64,000 nt of DNA from Pseudomonas asplenii (GCF_900105475.1 NZ_LT629777.1:1054001-1118000); one strand, 5' to 3'; counted from the stretch's first letter, positions 34,174 through 48,759 are shown. Notes: a model not told the origin generated them from the sequence alone. Program-made: numbers and translations.

Positions 34174-37100
34174 ATGGCTACCACCACCCTTGGGGTCAAA
34201 CTCGACGACACAACCCGCGAGCGCCTGAAGGCTGCGGCCCACTCGATTGACCGCACCCCGCACTGGCTGATCAAGCAGGCCATTTTCAATTACCTGGAAA
34301 AACTCGAAAGCGGTGCAACCCTGACTGAACTCAGCGGCCTGCCCCGTGGCGAAGCCGACGACGCTGGCGACGTTCAGGCCGAGCACAGCCACCAATGCTT
34401 CCTCGAATTCGCCGAGAGCATACTGCCGCAGTCGGTTCTGCGGGCCGCCATCACCGCCGCCTACCGTCGCCCCGAGCCGGAAGTGGTACCCATGCTGCTG
34501 GAGCAGGCCCGCCTGCCGGCAGCCACGGCCGAAGCCACCAACAAACTGGCGGCGAGCATCGCCGAGAAACTGCGCAACCAGAAAAGCGCTGGCGGTCGTG
34601 CAGGTATCGTCCAGGGTCTGCTGCAGGAATTCTCTCTGTCGTCCCAGGAAGGCGTGGCCCTGATGTGCCTGGCCGAAGCCCTGCTGCGCATTCCCGACAA
34701 GGGCACCCGCGACGCACTGATCCGCGACAAGATCAGCACTGGCAATTGGCAACCACACCTGGGCAACAGCCCGTCGCTGTTCGTCAACGCCGCCACCTGG
34801 GGCCTGCTGCTGACCGGTAAACTGGTCGCCACCCACAACGAAGCCGGCCTGACCTCGTCCCTGAGCCGCATAATCGGCAAGAGTGGCGAACCGATGATCC
34901 GCAAGGGCGTCGACATGGCCATGCGCCTGATGGGCGAGCAGTTCGTCACCGGCGAGACCATCGCCGAAGCCCTGGCCAACGCCAGCAAGTTCGAGTCCAA
35001 GGGTTTCCGCTACTCCTACGACATGCTCGGCGAAGCCGCACTGACCGAACACGACGCGCAGAAGTACCTGGCGTCCTACGAACAGGCGATCCACGCGATC
35101 GGCAAAGCTTCCCACGGCCGCGGCATCTATGAAGGCCCGGGCATCTCCATCAAGCTCTCGGCCCTGCACCCGCGCTACAGCCGCGCCCAGTACGAACGCG
35201 TCATGGACGAACTGTACCCGCGCCTGCTGTCACTGACCCTGTTGGCCAAGCAGTACGACATCGGCCTGAACATCGACGCCGAGGAAGCCGACCGCCTGGA
35301 GCTGTCCCTGGACCTGCTCGAACGCCTGTGCTTCGAACCGCAACTGAGCGGCTGGAACGGCATCGGCTTCGTGATCCAGGCCTACCAGAAGCGCTGCCCG
35401 TACGTGATCGACTACGTCATCGACCTGGCCCGCCGCAGCCGTCACCGCCTGATGATCCGCCTGGTCAAGGGCGCCTACTGGGACAGCGAGATCAAGCGCG
35501 CCCAGGTCGAGGGCCTGGAAGGCTATCCGGTGTATACCCGCAAGGTGTACACCGACGTGTCCTACATCGCCTGCGCACGCAAACTGCTCTCGGTACCGGA
35601 AGTCATCTACCCGCAGTTCGCTACCCACAACGCCCACACCTTGTCGGCGATCTACCATATCGCCGGGCAGAACTATTACCCCGGCCAATACGAGTTCCAG
35701 TGCCTGCACGGCATGGGCGAACCGCTCTACGAGCAGGTGGTGGGCAAGGTCGCCGAGGGCAAGCTGAACCGTCCGTGCCGCGTCTATGCGCCGGTCGGCA
35801 CCCACGAAACCTTGCTGGCCTACCTGGTACGCCGCCTGCTGGAAAACGGCGCCAACACCTCGTTCGTCAACCGCATCGCCGACCAGTCCGTGTCCATTCA
35901 GGAACTGGTGGCCGACCCAGTCGCCAGCATCGAGCAGATGGCCCTGCAGGAAGGCGGCTTCGGCCTGCCACACCCGCGCATTCCGCTGCCGCGCGAGCTG
36001 TATGGCGCCGAGCGCGCCAACTCGGCAGGCATCGACATGGCCAACGAACACCGCCTGGCTTCGCTGTCCTGCGCCTTGCTGGCCACCGCCAACAACCCAT
36101 GGAAAGCCGCACCGATGCTCGGCTGCGTCCCCAGTAACGAAACCCCGGCGCCGCTGCTGAACCCGTCGGATCAGCGCGATGTGGTCGGCCACGTTCAGGA
36201 AGCCAACAGCGAAGACGTCGATAACGCTATCCAATGCGCACTCAACGCCGCGCCGATCTGGCAGGCCACGCCGCCTGCCGAGCGCGCAGCGATTCTGGAG
36301 CGTGCCGCCGATCTGATGGAAAGCGAAATCCAGCCGCTAATGGGGCTGCTGGTCCGCGAAGCCGGCAAGACCTACGCCAACGCCATCGCCGAAGTCCGTG
36401 AAGCGGTGGACTTCCTGCGCTACTACGCGGTGCAGGCGCGCAATGACTTCACCAACGACGCTCACCGTCCGCTGGGCCCGGTGGTCTGCATCAGCCCGTG
36501 GAACTTCCCGCTGGCGATCTTCAGCGGCCAGGTCGCCGCTGCCCTGGCCGCCGGTAACCCGGTACTGGCCAAGCCGGCCGAACAGACCCCGCTGATCGCC
36601 GCCCAGGCCGTGCGTCTGCTGCTCGAAGCCGGCATTCCGGAAGGCGTGGTGCAACTGCTGCCGGGCCGCGGCGAAACCGTTGGCGCGCGCCTGGTCGGTG
36701 ACGAGCGGGTCAAGGGGGTGATGTTCACCGGCTCCACCGAAGTGGCGCGCCTGCTGCAACGCAATGTCGCCGGGCGCCTGGACAACCAGGGCCGGCCGAT
36801 CCCGCTGATCGCCGAAACCGGCGGGCAAAACGCGATGATCGTCGACTCCTCGGCACTGACCGAGCAGGTGGTGATCGATGTGGTCTCATCGGCCTTCGAC
36901 AGTGCCGGCCAACGCTGCTCGGCGCTACGTGTGCTGTGCCTGCAGGAAGACTCTGCCGACCGCGTGATCGAAATGCTCAAGGGCGCCATGGCCGAATCGC
37001 GCCTGGGCAACCCGGAACGCCTGTCGGTGGATATCGGCCCGGTGATCGATGCCGAAGCCAAGGCCGGCATCGAGAAACACATCCAGGCCATGCGTGAAAA

Positions 37101-38127
37101 AGGTCGCAGCGTCTACCAGATGGCGATTGCCGATGGCGAGGAATGCAAGCGCGGCACCTTCGTGATGCCGACCTTGATCGAGCTGGAAAGCTTCGATGAA
37201 CTCAAGCGCGAAATCTTCGGCCCGGTACTGCATGTGGTGCGCTACAAGCGCAAGGACATCGACAAGCTGATCAGTCAGATCAATGCCAGCGGCTACGGCC
37301 TGACCCTGGGCGTCCACACCCGGATCGACGAAACCATCGCCAAGGTGATCGACAACGTCAATGCCGGCAACGTCTACGTCAACCGCAACATCGTCGGTGC
37401 GGTGGTCGGCGTCCAACCGTTCGGCGGCGAGGGGCTGTCAGGGACCGGCCCGAAAGCTGGCGGCCCGCTGTACCTGTACCGCCTGCTGTCGACCCGGCCT
37501 GCCGATGCCATCGAGCAGTCCTTTGCCCGCAGCGATGCAGCCAATGCGCCGGACGTACGCCTGCGTGCCGCCATGGGCAAACCACTGACCGCCCTGCAAA
37601 CCTGGGCGACCGCCAACCAGCAGGAAGACCTGGCCGAGCTCTGCGCCCGCTTCGCCACGCAATCGCAAAGCGGCATCACCCGCACGCTGGTCGGCCCGAC
37701 CGGAGAGCGCAACAGCTATGCGATCCTGCCACGCGAACATGTGTTGTGCCTGGCGGAACTCGAAGCCGACCTGCTGACCCAACTCGCTGCGGTGCTGGCA
37801 GTGGGCAGCTCCGCACTGTGGCCGGAAGGCGAACCGGGCAAGGCCCTCTACGCACGCCTGCCAAAAGAAGTGCAGGCGCGTATCCAGCGGGTCGCCGACT
37901 GGCGCAAGGACGAAGTGATCTACGATGCGGTCCTGCATCACGGTCACTCCGATCAACTGCGCGCCGTGTGCCAGCAGGTAGCCAAGCGCAGCGGCGCGAT
38001 CGTCGGCGTACAAGGCCTGTCCCAGGGTGAAACGGGCATTGCCCTGGAGCGCCTGGTGATCGAACGGGCACTGAGCGTCAACACCGCCGCAGCCGGCGGT
38101 AACGCCAGCCTGATGACCATCGGCTGA
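34174..38127 (+). CDS. putA: Trifunctional PutA: repressor, proline dehydrogenase, P5C dehydrogenase
   Basis: Oxidises proline to glutamate in two channelled steps and represses the put genes when proline is absent. 1317 residues. Order: ribbon-helix-helix DNA-binding domain (1-45, TTLGVKLDDTTRERLKAA); FAD proline dehydrogenase barrel (about 260-570, with NIDAEEADRLELSLDLLE and MIRLVKGAYWDSEIK); P5C/glutamate-semialdehyde dehydrogenase (about 640-1110, with GPVVCISPWNFPLAIFSGQ, VMFTGSTEVARLL and the catalytic Cys in DSAGQRCSALR); C-terminal ALDH-like tail. The ATG at 34174 is chosen over a GTG at 34150 because GAGGA lies eight bases before it and the length fits. Confidence 0.96.
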   Translation: MATTTLGVKLDDTTRERLKAAAHSIDRTPHWLIKQAIFNYLEKLESGATLTELSGLPRGEADDAGDVQAEHSHQCFLEFAESILPQSVLRAAITAAYRRPEPEVVPMLLEQARLPAATAEATNKLAASIAEKLRNQKSAGGRAGIVQGLLQEFSLSSQEGVALMCLAEALLRIPDKGTRDALIRDKISTGNWQPHLGNSPSLFVNAATWGLLLTGKLVATHNEAGLTSSLSRIIGKSGEPMIRKGVDMAMRLMGEQFVTGETIAEALANASKFESKGFRYSYDMLGEAALTEHDAQKYLASYEQAIHAIGKASHGRGIYEGPGISIKLSALHPRYSRAQYERVMDELYPRLLSLTLLAKQYDIGLNIDAEEADRLELSLDLLERLCFEPQLSGWNGIGFVIQAYQKRCPYVIDYVIDLARRSRHRLMIRLVKGAYWDSEIKRAQVEGLEGYPVYTRKVYTDVSYIACARKLLSVPEVIYPQFATHNAHTLSAIYHIAGQNYYPGQYEFQCLHGMGEPLYEQVVGKVAEGKLNRPCRVYAPVGTHETLLAYLVRRLLENGANTSFVNRIADQSVSIQELVADPVASIEQMALQEGGFGLPHPRIPLPRELYGAERANSAGIDMANEHRLASLSCALLATANNPWKAAPMLGCVPSNETPAPLLNPSDQRDVVGHVQEANSEDVDNAIQCALNAAPIWQATPPAERAAILERAADLMESEIQPLMGLLVREAGKTYANAIAEVREAVDFLRYYAVQARNDFTNDAHRPLGPVVCISPWNFPLAIFSGQVAAALAAGNPVLAKPAEQTPLIAAQAVRLLLEAGIPEGVVQLLPGRGETVGARLVGDERVKGVMFTGSTEVARLLQRNVAGRLDNQGRPIPLIAETGGQNAMIVDSSALTEQVVIDVVSSAFDSAGQRCSALRVLCLQEDSADRVIEMLKGAMAESRLGNPERLSVDIGPVIDAEAKAGIEKHIQAMREKGRSVYQMAIADGEECKRGTFVMPTLIELESFDELKREIFGPVLHVVRYKRKDIDKLISQINASGYGLTLGVHTRIDETIAKVIDNVNAGNVYVNRNIVGAVVGVQPFGGEGLSGTGPKAGGPLYLYRLLSTRPADAIEQSFARSDAANAPDVRLRAAMGKPLTALQTWATANQQEDLAELCARFATQSQSGITRTLVGPTGERNSYAILPREHVLCLAELEADLLTQLAAVLAVGSSALWPEGEPGKALYARLPKEVQARIQRVADWRKDEVIYDAVLHHGHSDQLRAVCQQVAKRSGAIVGVQGLSQGETGIALERLVIERALSVNTAAAGGNASLMTIG

Positions 38128-38135
38128 TCGACCGC

Positions 38136-38168
38136 AAGGCCTGGCGCCCGCAACGGGCGCCAAGCCTT
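38136..38168. terminator. Bidirectional terminator between putA and the cyclase gene
   Basis: TGGCGCCCG (38142-38150) and CGGGCGCCA (38154-38162) form a 9-bp stem with a three-base loop. GGC/GCC pairs and A/T runs extend it: AAGGC before, GCCTTTT after. It works as an intrinsic terminator for putA and, reversed, sits at the very end of the leftward cyclase gene. Confidence 0.85.
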
Positions 38169-39275
38169 TTAGAAACCGAACCGGGGGCTGTATTCGACAT
38201 GAAAGCCCTCGCCTCTCAACCATCCCTGCAGCGCCAGCAATTCCTCCCTGGATGACACCTGTCGAGGCTCGGGCGTTTGCCCGGTCAGGCGATTGCCGGG
38301 AAAAAAGAAGACCGGCTCATCCTGCGGATCGAAACCGGCCGAAAATGGATTGCCGGTCTCGTCGTTGTGCCAGACCAGATTGCCACCGGCATAGCCTGCG
38401 CTGCGAATCTGCTCGTTCAGCGCCTTGACGATCGTCGTACCGAAGCCATGGATATTACCCATGTCCTCATGCTCGCGTGCGCCCTCGAAAGCGGGACGCG
38501 GGGTGATCCACGGCATGGCACGACGCCGCTGTATCTCGGAAACATTTCCTACCAGCCTTGCAGGTACGTGCAATGGCCGCTGATTGTCGGCTTGCGCCTG
38601 GCGCGGATAAATCGCGAACAGATCGTAATCCGCAGTGATCGCCCGATCATCGCCCGGATTGCTCAGCACCTGAACCGGCCCGCCCTCATCAAAAACCCGC
38701 CCTTGCTCATCGATGCGGAACAGCGCGGACACCCCCGAGGGATACTCCGCCCGGTACGCTGAATCGACCTGCTTCATATGCCCGGTCTCCAGCAACTCGG
38801 CAATCCGCGCGCACGACAGGACCAGATTCACCGGCCGGGCGCCGCAGGCCAGCGCACGATCCAGGCTGCGCTGCTGGTCGCTCAGTTGTGTCGCGCCCAC
38901 CTTCGAATAGGCAGGATTCAATGCAATGAAACCCGCCGTCGGGCCGGTCCCGCTGGATTTGGCCTTGACGTGAAAATTCTTCGAGGCAACGCCCTCATTG
39001 AGCAGGCTCGCACCCAGCGGATTGGGCGAGCGAAACGCGAGCACCACGCCATAACGGTCAGCCACGGACTGAATGGCTTCGCCATACAGCAGCCCACTCT
39101 TCACCCCCTCGACCGAGGGAAAAAGTGCCCGCGCGGGGGCCGTTGAATCTCTGCCCGGTACATTCGCAACCGAACTCAAAGAGTCAGCCAGTTCGGACTG
39201 CTGGACATTCTTCTCGGGCCCTGCATTGAGGAGCGAGACCTCCACCCCAAGCCCTCCGGCGGCCGTCAGTTGCAT
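38169..39275 (-). CDS. ExoY/edema-factor-like nucleotidyl cyclase (putative toxin)
   Basis: Predicted to make cyclic nucleotides from NTPs inside a host cell. The 368 residues resemble P. aeruginosa ExoY and the anthrax_toxA family along most of their length. All six catalytic positions are kept at the known spacing: Lys99 and Lys106 (SKNFHVKAKSSGTGP, 7 apart), Asp216 and Asp218 (ITADYDLFAIYP), His303 and Asn309 (WHNDETGNP, 6 apart). The first ~55 residues are Ser/Ala-rich with no hydrophobic signal, as in type III effectors. The ATG at 39275 has GGGAGG six bases upstream, which fixes the start; the open frame upstream is a shadow of the acyl-CoA dehydrogenase gene. No chaperone, secretion gene or Hrp box is nearby. 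Family is well supported; secretion, activator and nucleotide are unknown. Confidence 0.85.
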   Translation of the reverse strand: MQLTAAGGLGVEVSLLNAGPEKNVQQSELADSLSSVANVPGRDSTAPARALFPSVEGVKSGLLYGEAIQSVADRYGVVLAFRSPNPLGASLLNEGVASKNFHVKAKSSGTGPTAGFIALNPAYSKVGATQLSDQQRSLDRALACGARPVNLVLSCARIAELLETGHMKQVDSAYRAEYPSGVSALFRIDEQGRVFDEGGPVQVLSNPGDDRAITADYDLFAIYPRQAQADNQRPLHVPARLVGNVSEIQRRRAMPWITPRPAFEGAREHEDMGNIHGFGTTIVKALNEQIRSAGYAGGNLVWHNDETGNPFSAGFDPQDEPVFFFPGNRLTGQTPEPRQVSSREELLALQGWLRGEGFHVEYSPRFGF

Positions 39276-39488
39276 GAACACCTCCCACACTGAAGTTCGA
39301 AGGGAGACCTTGGCGGCAAACCATCCGCCTCGAATATCAGAAAAAACCCACACATACCCGAGCAGGTCCGACAGATATGAACCGCCGATCATGTCGCCGC
39401 TTTGGCCCTCCATCACCCAGATCAATCTTGCTAGGCATTGCCTATTCAGCCACCTAGACTCGATCCATCCCATCAAAGGTAGGCCGCC

Positions 39489-41291
39489 ATGTCCGAGACG
39501 CTGCTCAGTTCCCGCAATCTGGCTTTCGAGCTTTACGAAGTGCTCGATGCCGAAGGCCTGACCCGCCGCGAGCGGTTTGCCGAGCATTCGCGGGAAACCT
39601 TCGATGCCGCCTTGGGCACTGCCCGTACCATTGCCGAAAAATTCTTCGCCCCCCACAACCGCAAGAACGATGAAAACGAGCCGCGTTATGAAAACGGCGA
39701 AGCCATCCTGATCCCGGAAGTCAAACCGGCGGTCGACGCCTTTCTCGAAGCCGGCTTTCTCAATGCCGCCCGCAGCTTCGATGACGGCGGCATGCAACTG
39801 CCCACGCTGCTGTCGCAGGCCTGCTTCGCGCACTTTCAGTCGGCCAACGCCGCCTCGACCTCTTATCCCTTCCTGACCATGGGCGCGGCCAACCTGATCG
39901 AGAGTTTCGGCAGCGACGAACAGAAGCGGCGTTTCCTGCAACCGATGATCGATGGGCGTTTCTTCGGCACCATGGCCCTGACCGAACCCCACGCCGGCTC
40001 GTCGCTGGCCGATATCCGTACCCGCGCCGAACCGGCAGCCGACGGCAGCTATCGCCTCAAGGGCAACAAGATCTTCATTTCCGGCGGCGATCACCCGCTG
40101 TCGGAAAACATCGTGCACATGGTTCTGGCCAAACTGCCGGACGCACCGCCCGGCGTGAAGGGCATCTCGCTGTTCATCGTGCCCAAGTTCCTGGTCAACG
40201 ACGACGGCAGCCTCGGTCCGCGCAACGACGTCTTGCTGGCCGGACTGTTCCACAAGATGGGCTGGCGTGGCACCACCTCGACGGCACTGAACTTCGGCGA
40301 TAACGGGAATTGCGTCGGCTATCTGGTAGGTAAACCCCACCATGGCCTCAGCTACATGTTCCAGATGATGAACGAGGCGCGCATTGGCGTCGGCATGGGC
40401 GCGGTCATGCTCGGTTACGCCGGCTACCTGTATTCCCTGGAGTATGCCCGCGAGCGTCCGCAGGGGCGCCTGCCCGACAGCAAGGACCCGAGCACCGCGC
40501 CGGTGGCGATCATCCAGCACGCCGACGTCAAGCGCATGCTGCTGACCCAGAAGGCCTATGTCGAAGGTGCCTTCGACCTGGGCTTGTACGCCGCCCGCCT
40601 GTTCGACGACACCACCACCCTGGAGTCGGTAGCCGAACGACAGCAAGCCCATGAATTGCTCGACCTGCTGACCCCGATCGTCAAATCCTGGCCCTCGGAG
40701 TTCTGCCTCAAGGCCAACGAGCTGGCGATCCAGATTCTCGGCGGTCACGGCTACACCCGTGAATATCCGGTGGAGCAATACTATCGCGACAACCGCCTGA
40801 ACCCGATCCACGAAGGCACCCACGGCATCCAGTCGCTCGACCTGCTGGGGCGCAAGCTGGCGCAGAACGGCGGAGCTGGCCTCAAGCAACTGATCCGTCT
40901 GATCGCCGACACCGGCCAGCGCGCCGCCGCACACACCTCGCTGGATGCCTTGCGTGAGCCGCTGGAGCAACTGGTCGACCGCCTGCAGGAGGTGACCCTC
41001 GGCCTGCTGGGCGACCTGGCCCGGGGCAAGGTCGTCGACAGCCTGGCCAACTCGGCGCTGTACCTCAAGGCCTTTGGTCATACGGTCATCGGCTGGCGCT
41101 GGCTGGAACAGGCGGTGCGGGCCGAAGAAGGCCTGGCAAGGGGCAATGCCGCCGACCTGGCATTCTATAAAGGCAAGCTGCAGGCGGCACGCTACTTCCT
41201 GACCTGGGAAGTGCCTGGCTGCCATCATGAGCTGGCAATTCTGCAGGCGCGGGACGATACCTGCCTGTCGATGCGCGAGGAGTGGTTCTAA
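39489..41291 (+). CDS. Acyl-CoA dehydrogenase (PA5020-like)
   Basis: FAD-dependent alpha,beta-dehydrogenation of an acyl-CoA. The 600-residue size with an N-terminal extension and C-terminal domain places it with the DmdC-like and long-chain group rather than the 380-residue short-chain enzymes. Motifs: GTMALTEPHAGSSLADIRTR near 158 (FAD/substrate binding), KGNKIFISGGDHPL near 195, GVGMGAVMLGYAGYLYSLEY near 300 and the FAD-site ILGGHGYTREYPVEQYYRD near 418, with the expected Glu region NPIHEGTHGIQSLDLLGRK. Starts with ATG after AGGTAGG. Divergent from the cyclase gene. Substrate not determined. Confidence 0.88.
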   Translation: MSETLLSSRNLAFELYEVLDAEGLTRRERFAEHSRETFDAALGTARTIAEKFFAPHNRKNDENEPRYENGEAILIPEVKPAVDAFLEAGFLNAARSFDDGGMQLPTLLSQACFAHFQSANAASTSYPFLTMGAANLIESFGSDEQKRRFLQPMIDGRFFGTMALTEPHAGSSLADIRTRAEPAADGSYRLKGNKIFISGGDHPLSENIVHMVLAKLPDAPPGVKGISLFIVPKFLVNDDGSLGPRNDVLLAGLFHKMGWRGTTSTALNFGDNGNCVGYLVGKPHHGLSYMFQMMNEARIGVGMGAVMLGYAGYLYSLEYARERPQGRLPDSKDPSTAPVAIIQHADVKRMLLTQKAYVEGAFDLGLYAARLFDDTTTLESVAERQQAHELLDLLTPIVKSWPSEFCLKANELAIQILGGHGYTREYPVEQYYRDNRLNPIHEGTHGIQSLDLLGRKLAQNGGAGLKQLIRLIADTGQRAAAHTSLDALREPLEQLVDRLQEVTLGLLGDLARGKVVDSLANSALYLKAFGHTVIGWRWLEQAVRAEEGLARGNAADLAFYKGKLQAARYFLTWEVPGCHHELAILQARDDTCLSMREEWF

Positions 41292-41392
41292 AGCTTTTGA
41301 CAGCGGTACATTTCAACAGGTTAGAATCACTGGCACGCAGACTGCATGGAGCAGTCCGCGCCCAGCCTTTCTAGTTTCCTGGAGTACTGCCT

Positions 41393-43135
41393 TTGAATGC
41401 GACAACCATCAACAGCCTGTTCTTGATCGGCGCGTTGCTGGTAGGCGCAAGCATCCTGGTCAGCTCACTGTCCTCACGCCTGGGCATCCCGATCCTGGTG
41501 ATCATCCTCGCCGTGGGCATGACCGCAGGCGTCGACGGCGGCGGCATCATTTTTGACAACTACCCGACCGCTTACCTGGTGGGCAACCTCGCCCTCGCCG
41601 TGATTCTGCTCGACGGCGGCCTGCGCACGCGGGTGTCGAGCTTTCGCGTGGCGCTCTGGCCGGCGTTGTCGCTGGCAACGGTGGGCGTGCTGATTACCAC
41701 CGGGCTGACCGGCATGGCCGCCGCCTGGCTGTTCGACCTGAACATCATCCAGGGCCTGCTGATCGGCGCCATCGTCGGCTCGACCGATGCCGCCGCAGTG
41801 TTTTCCCTGCTCGGCGGCAAGGGCCTGAACGAACGGGTAACCGCCAGCCTGGAGATCGAGTCGGGCAGCAACGACCCGATGGCAGTGTTTCTCACCGTCA
41901 CCCTGATCGACATGCTCGCCAGCGGCCAGACCGGCCTGCACTGGAACCTGCTCGGCCACCTGGTTCGCGAATTCGGCATTGGCGGTTTCATCGGCCTTGG
42001 CGGCGGCTGGCTGATGCTGCAACTGGTCAACCGCATCAACCTGGCCAACGGCCTTTATCCGATCCTGGTGATCGCCGGCGGTCTGGTGGTCTTCGCCCTG
42101 ACCAACGCCCTGCACGGCAGCGGCTTCCTCGCCGTCTACCTCTGCGGCCTGGTGATCGGCAATCGCCCGGTACGCAGCCGCCACGGCATCCTGCACATGC
42201 TCGACGGCATGGCCTGGCTGGCACAGATCGGCATGTTCCTGGTACTGGGCCTGCTGGTCACGCCCCACGACCTGCTGCCGATCGCCATTCCAGCCCTGGG
42301 CCTGGCGCTGTGGATGATCCTGTTCGCCCGCCCGCTGTCGGTGGTGGTCGGTCTGCTGCCGTTCCGCGCTTTCCATGGGCGCGAGAAAGCCTTCATTTCC
42401 TGGGTGGGCCTGCGTGGCGCGGTACCGATCATTCTCGCGGTGTTCCCGCTGATGGCCGGCCTACCCCATGCGCAGCTGTACTTCAACCTGGCGTTCTTCA
42501 TCGTCCTGGTTTCGCTGCTGGTGCAGGGCACCAGCCTGCCGTGGGTAGCCAAGCTGCTCAAGGTCACCGTACCACCGGAGCCGGCACCAATTTCCCGGGC
42601 GGCCCTGGAAGTCCACGTCACCAGCGAGTGGGAGCTGTTCGTCTACCGCCTCGGTGCGGAAAAATGGTGCATCGGCGCCGCCCTGCGCGAACTGAAGATG
42701 CCCGAAGGCACACGGATCGCCGCACTGTTCCGCGGTCAGCAACTGCTCCACCCGTCGGGTAGCACCACCCTGGAAGTCGACGACCTGCTCTGCGTGATCG
42801 GCCACGAACACAACCTGCCGGCCCTCGGCAAGCTGTTCAGCCAGGCACCGCAGCGCGGCCTCGACCTGCGCTTCTTCGGTGACTTCGTTCTCGAAGGCGA
42901 CGCTCAACTGGGCGCGGTCGCAGCGCTCTATGGGCTGAAACTCGAAGGCGACGATCCGAACACGCCATTGGGCAGTTTCATCACCCACAAGGTCGGTGGC
43001 GCGCCGATCGTCGGCGACCAGGTCGAGTGGAACAACACCATTTGGACCGTTGCAGTCATGGACGGGAACAAGATCGGCAAAGTGGGCGTCAGATTCCCCG
43101 AAGGAAGTCGCCCAGGGCCGGGACTCTTCCTCTAA
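41393..43135 (+). CDS. cvrA: K+/H+ antiporter CvrA (NhaP2-like, CPA1)
   Basis: Cation/proton antiporter for K+ and pH homeostasis in the inner membrane. 580 residues: about 12 membrane helices over the first 390, including [15 protein letters not shown] near 62, the ion-site [20 protein letters not shown] near 128 and [19 protein letters not shown] near 151, and the later [20 protein letters not shown] near 334. A cytoplasmic RCK_C/TrkA_C-type domain (about 400-500) and a CorC/HlyC-like end (about 500-575) follow. The start is TTG at 41393 with GGAG eight bases before it; this gives the usual N-terminus. Corresponds to PA5021. Confidence 0.9.
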   Translation: MNATTINSLFLIGALLVGASILVSSLSSRLGIPILVIILAVGMTAGVDGGGIIFDNYPTAYLVGNLALAVILLDGGLRTRVSSFRVALWPALSLATVGVLITTGLTGMAAAWLFDLNIIQGLLIGAIVGSTDAAAVFSLLGGKGLNERVTASLEIESGSNDPMAVFLTVTLIDMLASGQTGLHWNLLGHLVREFGIGGFIGLGGGWLMLQLVNRINLANGLYPILVIAGGLVVFALTNALHGSGFLAVYLCGLVIGNRPVRSRHGILHMLDGMAWLAQIGMFLVLGLLVTPHDLLPIAIPALGLALWMILFARPLSVVVGLLPFRAFHGREKAFISWVGLRGAVPIILAVFPLMAGLPHAQLYFNLAFFIVLVSLLVQGTSLPWVAKLLKVTVPPEPAPISRAALEVHVTSEWELFVYRLGAEKWCIGAALRELKMPEGTRIAALFRGQQLLHPSGSTTLEVDDLLCVIGHEHNLPALGKLFSQAPQRGLDLRFFGDFVLEGDAQLGAVAALYGLKLEGDDPNTPLGSFITHKVGGAPIVGDQVEWNNTIWTVAVMDGNKIGKVGVRFPEGSRPGPGLFL

Positions 43136-43174
43136 ACTGCCCACTTTCCGACTCACCTTGCTCGATCGGTACCT

Positions 43175-46516
<3,342 letters not shown>

Positions 46517-46530
46517 CGCAAGCCGGCTAA

Positions 46531-48033
<1,503 letters not shown>

Positions 48034-48038
48034 AGTAC

Positions 48039-48056
48039 AAGAGGGACACCCTCTTT
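48039..48056. terminator. Terminator between convergent selO and higA
   Basis: AAGAGGG and CCCTCTT form a 7-bp stem with a three-base loop, followed by T and AG. It overlaps the higA stop codon and can stop both transcripts. Confidence 0.6.
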
Positions 48057-48456
48057 AGATAAAAATCTGCTCCCGCACCCCGAAGCGTTCAGCCAGCCAG
48101 CGAATCTGGCGCAGGTTGAGCTGGCGCTTGCCGCTGAGAATCTCGGAAACCACCGACTGCGGCCCCACTCCAGGCAGGTCGCTCTGGGTCAGGCCATGCT
48201 CACGCATCATCTCTCGTAACACCTCGGCCCCGCTGGCTACGGGCATTGGCCAGTGCTCCTTGTCATAAGCCTCGATGTAGTCACTGATGATATTCACCAA
48301 ACTCATGAGCGGGTTCGATTCGTCTTCACCGACGATACCCAGCAACTCGTCGAGCGCCGCGACCAGGGCATCGTAATCAGCCTCGTTTTTTGGTTTGCGC
48401 AGCAGTGGCTCTACAAACGGCCAGTGCTCGGAAGCCTGCTTGATGACAGCACTCAT
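48055..48456 (-). CDS. higA: HigA-type antitoxin, HTH regulator
   Basis: Antitoxin and autorepressor of a HigB-HigA type II pair. 133 residues: an N-terminal helical part (about 1-75, HWPFVEPLLRKPKNEADYDA, ALDELLGIVGEDESNP) that should hold the toxin, and a C-terminal HTH_XRE domain (about 80-130, LREMMREHGLTQSDLPGVG, VSEILSGKRQLNLRQIRWLA). I chose the ATG at 48456, which overlaps the higB stop by four bases (ATGA) and has GGAG eight bases upstream; an ATG six codons earlier lies inside higB. Order toxin then antitoxin is typical of hig. Confidence 0.88.
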   Translation of the reverse strand: MSAVIKQASEHWPFVEPLLRKPKNEADYDALVAALDELLGIVGEDESNPLMSLVNIISDYIEAYDKEHWPMPVASGAEVLREMMREHGLTQSDLPGVGPQSVVSEILSGKRQLNLRQIRWLAERFGVREQIFI

Positions 48457-48749
48457 CCACATGTCTCCTTCCATTTACCCTTGTCATATTCGCGGTGGTC
48501 CAGCACATGCTTGATGTACAACTGCTGGGCAGCGTAATGCACTCCCGCGATCAGGCGCAGCTTGTTACCACCGATATCAAACACATGCAGACTGCCAACC
48601 TTGTCTGTGGCCGGGAATATCGCCTTGAGCGCCGAAAAATTTCCCGGACTGCTCCCCTTGATCCGCCGGCACCAGGCATCCAATGCACTGGCAGCCGCAG
48701 GCCATTTCGCCTTGGCCTCCCGGATCCGCTTCTCGGTAATCACACGCAT
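48453..48749 (-). CDS. higB: HigB-type toxin, mRNA interferase
   Basis: Predicted RelE-fold endoribonuclease that cleaves mRNA on the ribosome. 98 residues of the HigB_toxin family: MRVITEKRIREAKAKWP at the start, FSALKAIFPATDKVGSLHVF near 38-57, DIGGNKLRLIAGVHYAAQ near 58-75 and the C-terminal LYIKHVLDHREYDKGKWK with the likely catalytic His, Tyr and Lys. AAGGA lies about six bases before the ATG. It comes first in the operon and is coupled to higA by ATGA. Two operator-like repeats lie 10-70 bases upstream. Confidence 0.9.
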   Translation of the reverse strand: MRVITEKRIREAKAKWPAAASALDAWCRRIKGSSPGNFSALKAIFPATDKVGSLHVFDIGGNKLRLIAGVHYAAQQLYIKHVLDHREYDKGKWKETCG

Positions 48750-48759
48750 GCAACATCCT

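Noticed and set aside
39276..41228. Open frame extending about 650 codons upstream of the cyclase on the minus strand
   Set aside because: It lies antisense to the acyl-CoA dehydrogenase gene, shows no family resemblance, and the cyclase has its own strong ribosome-binding site at 39275.
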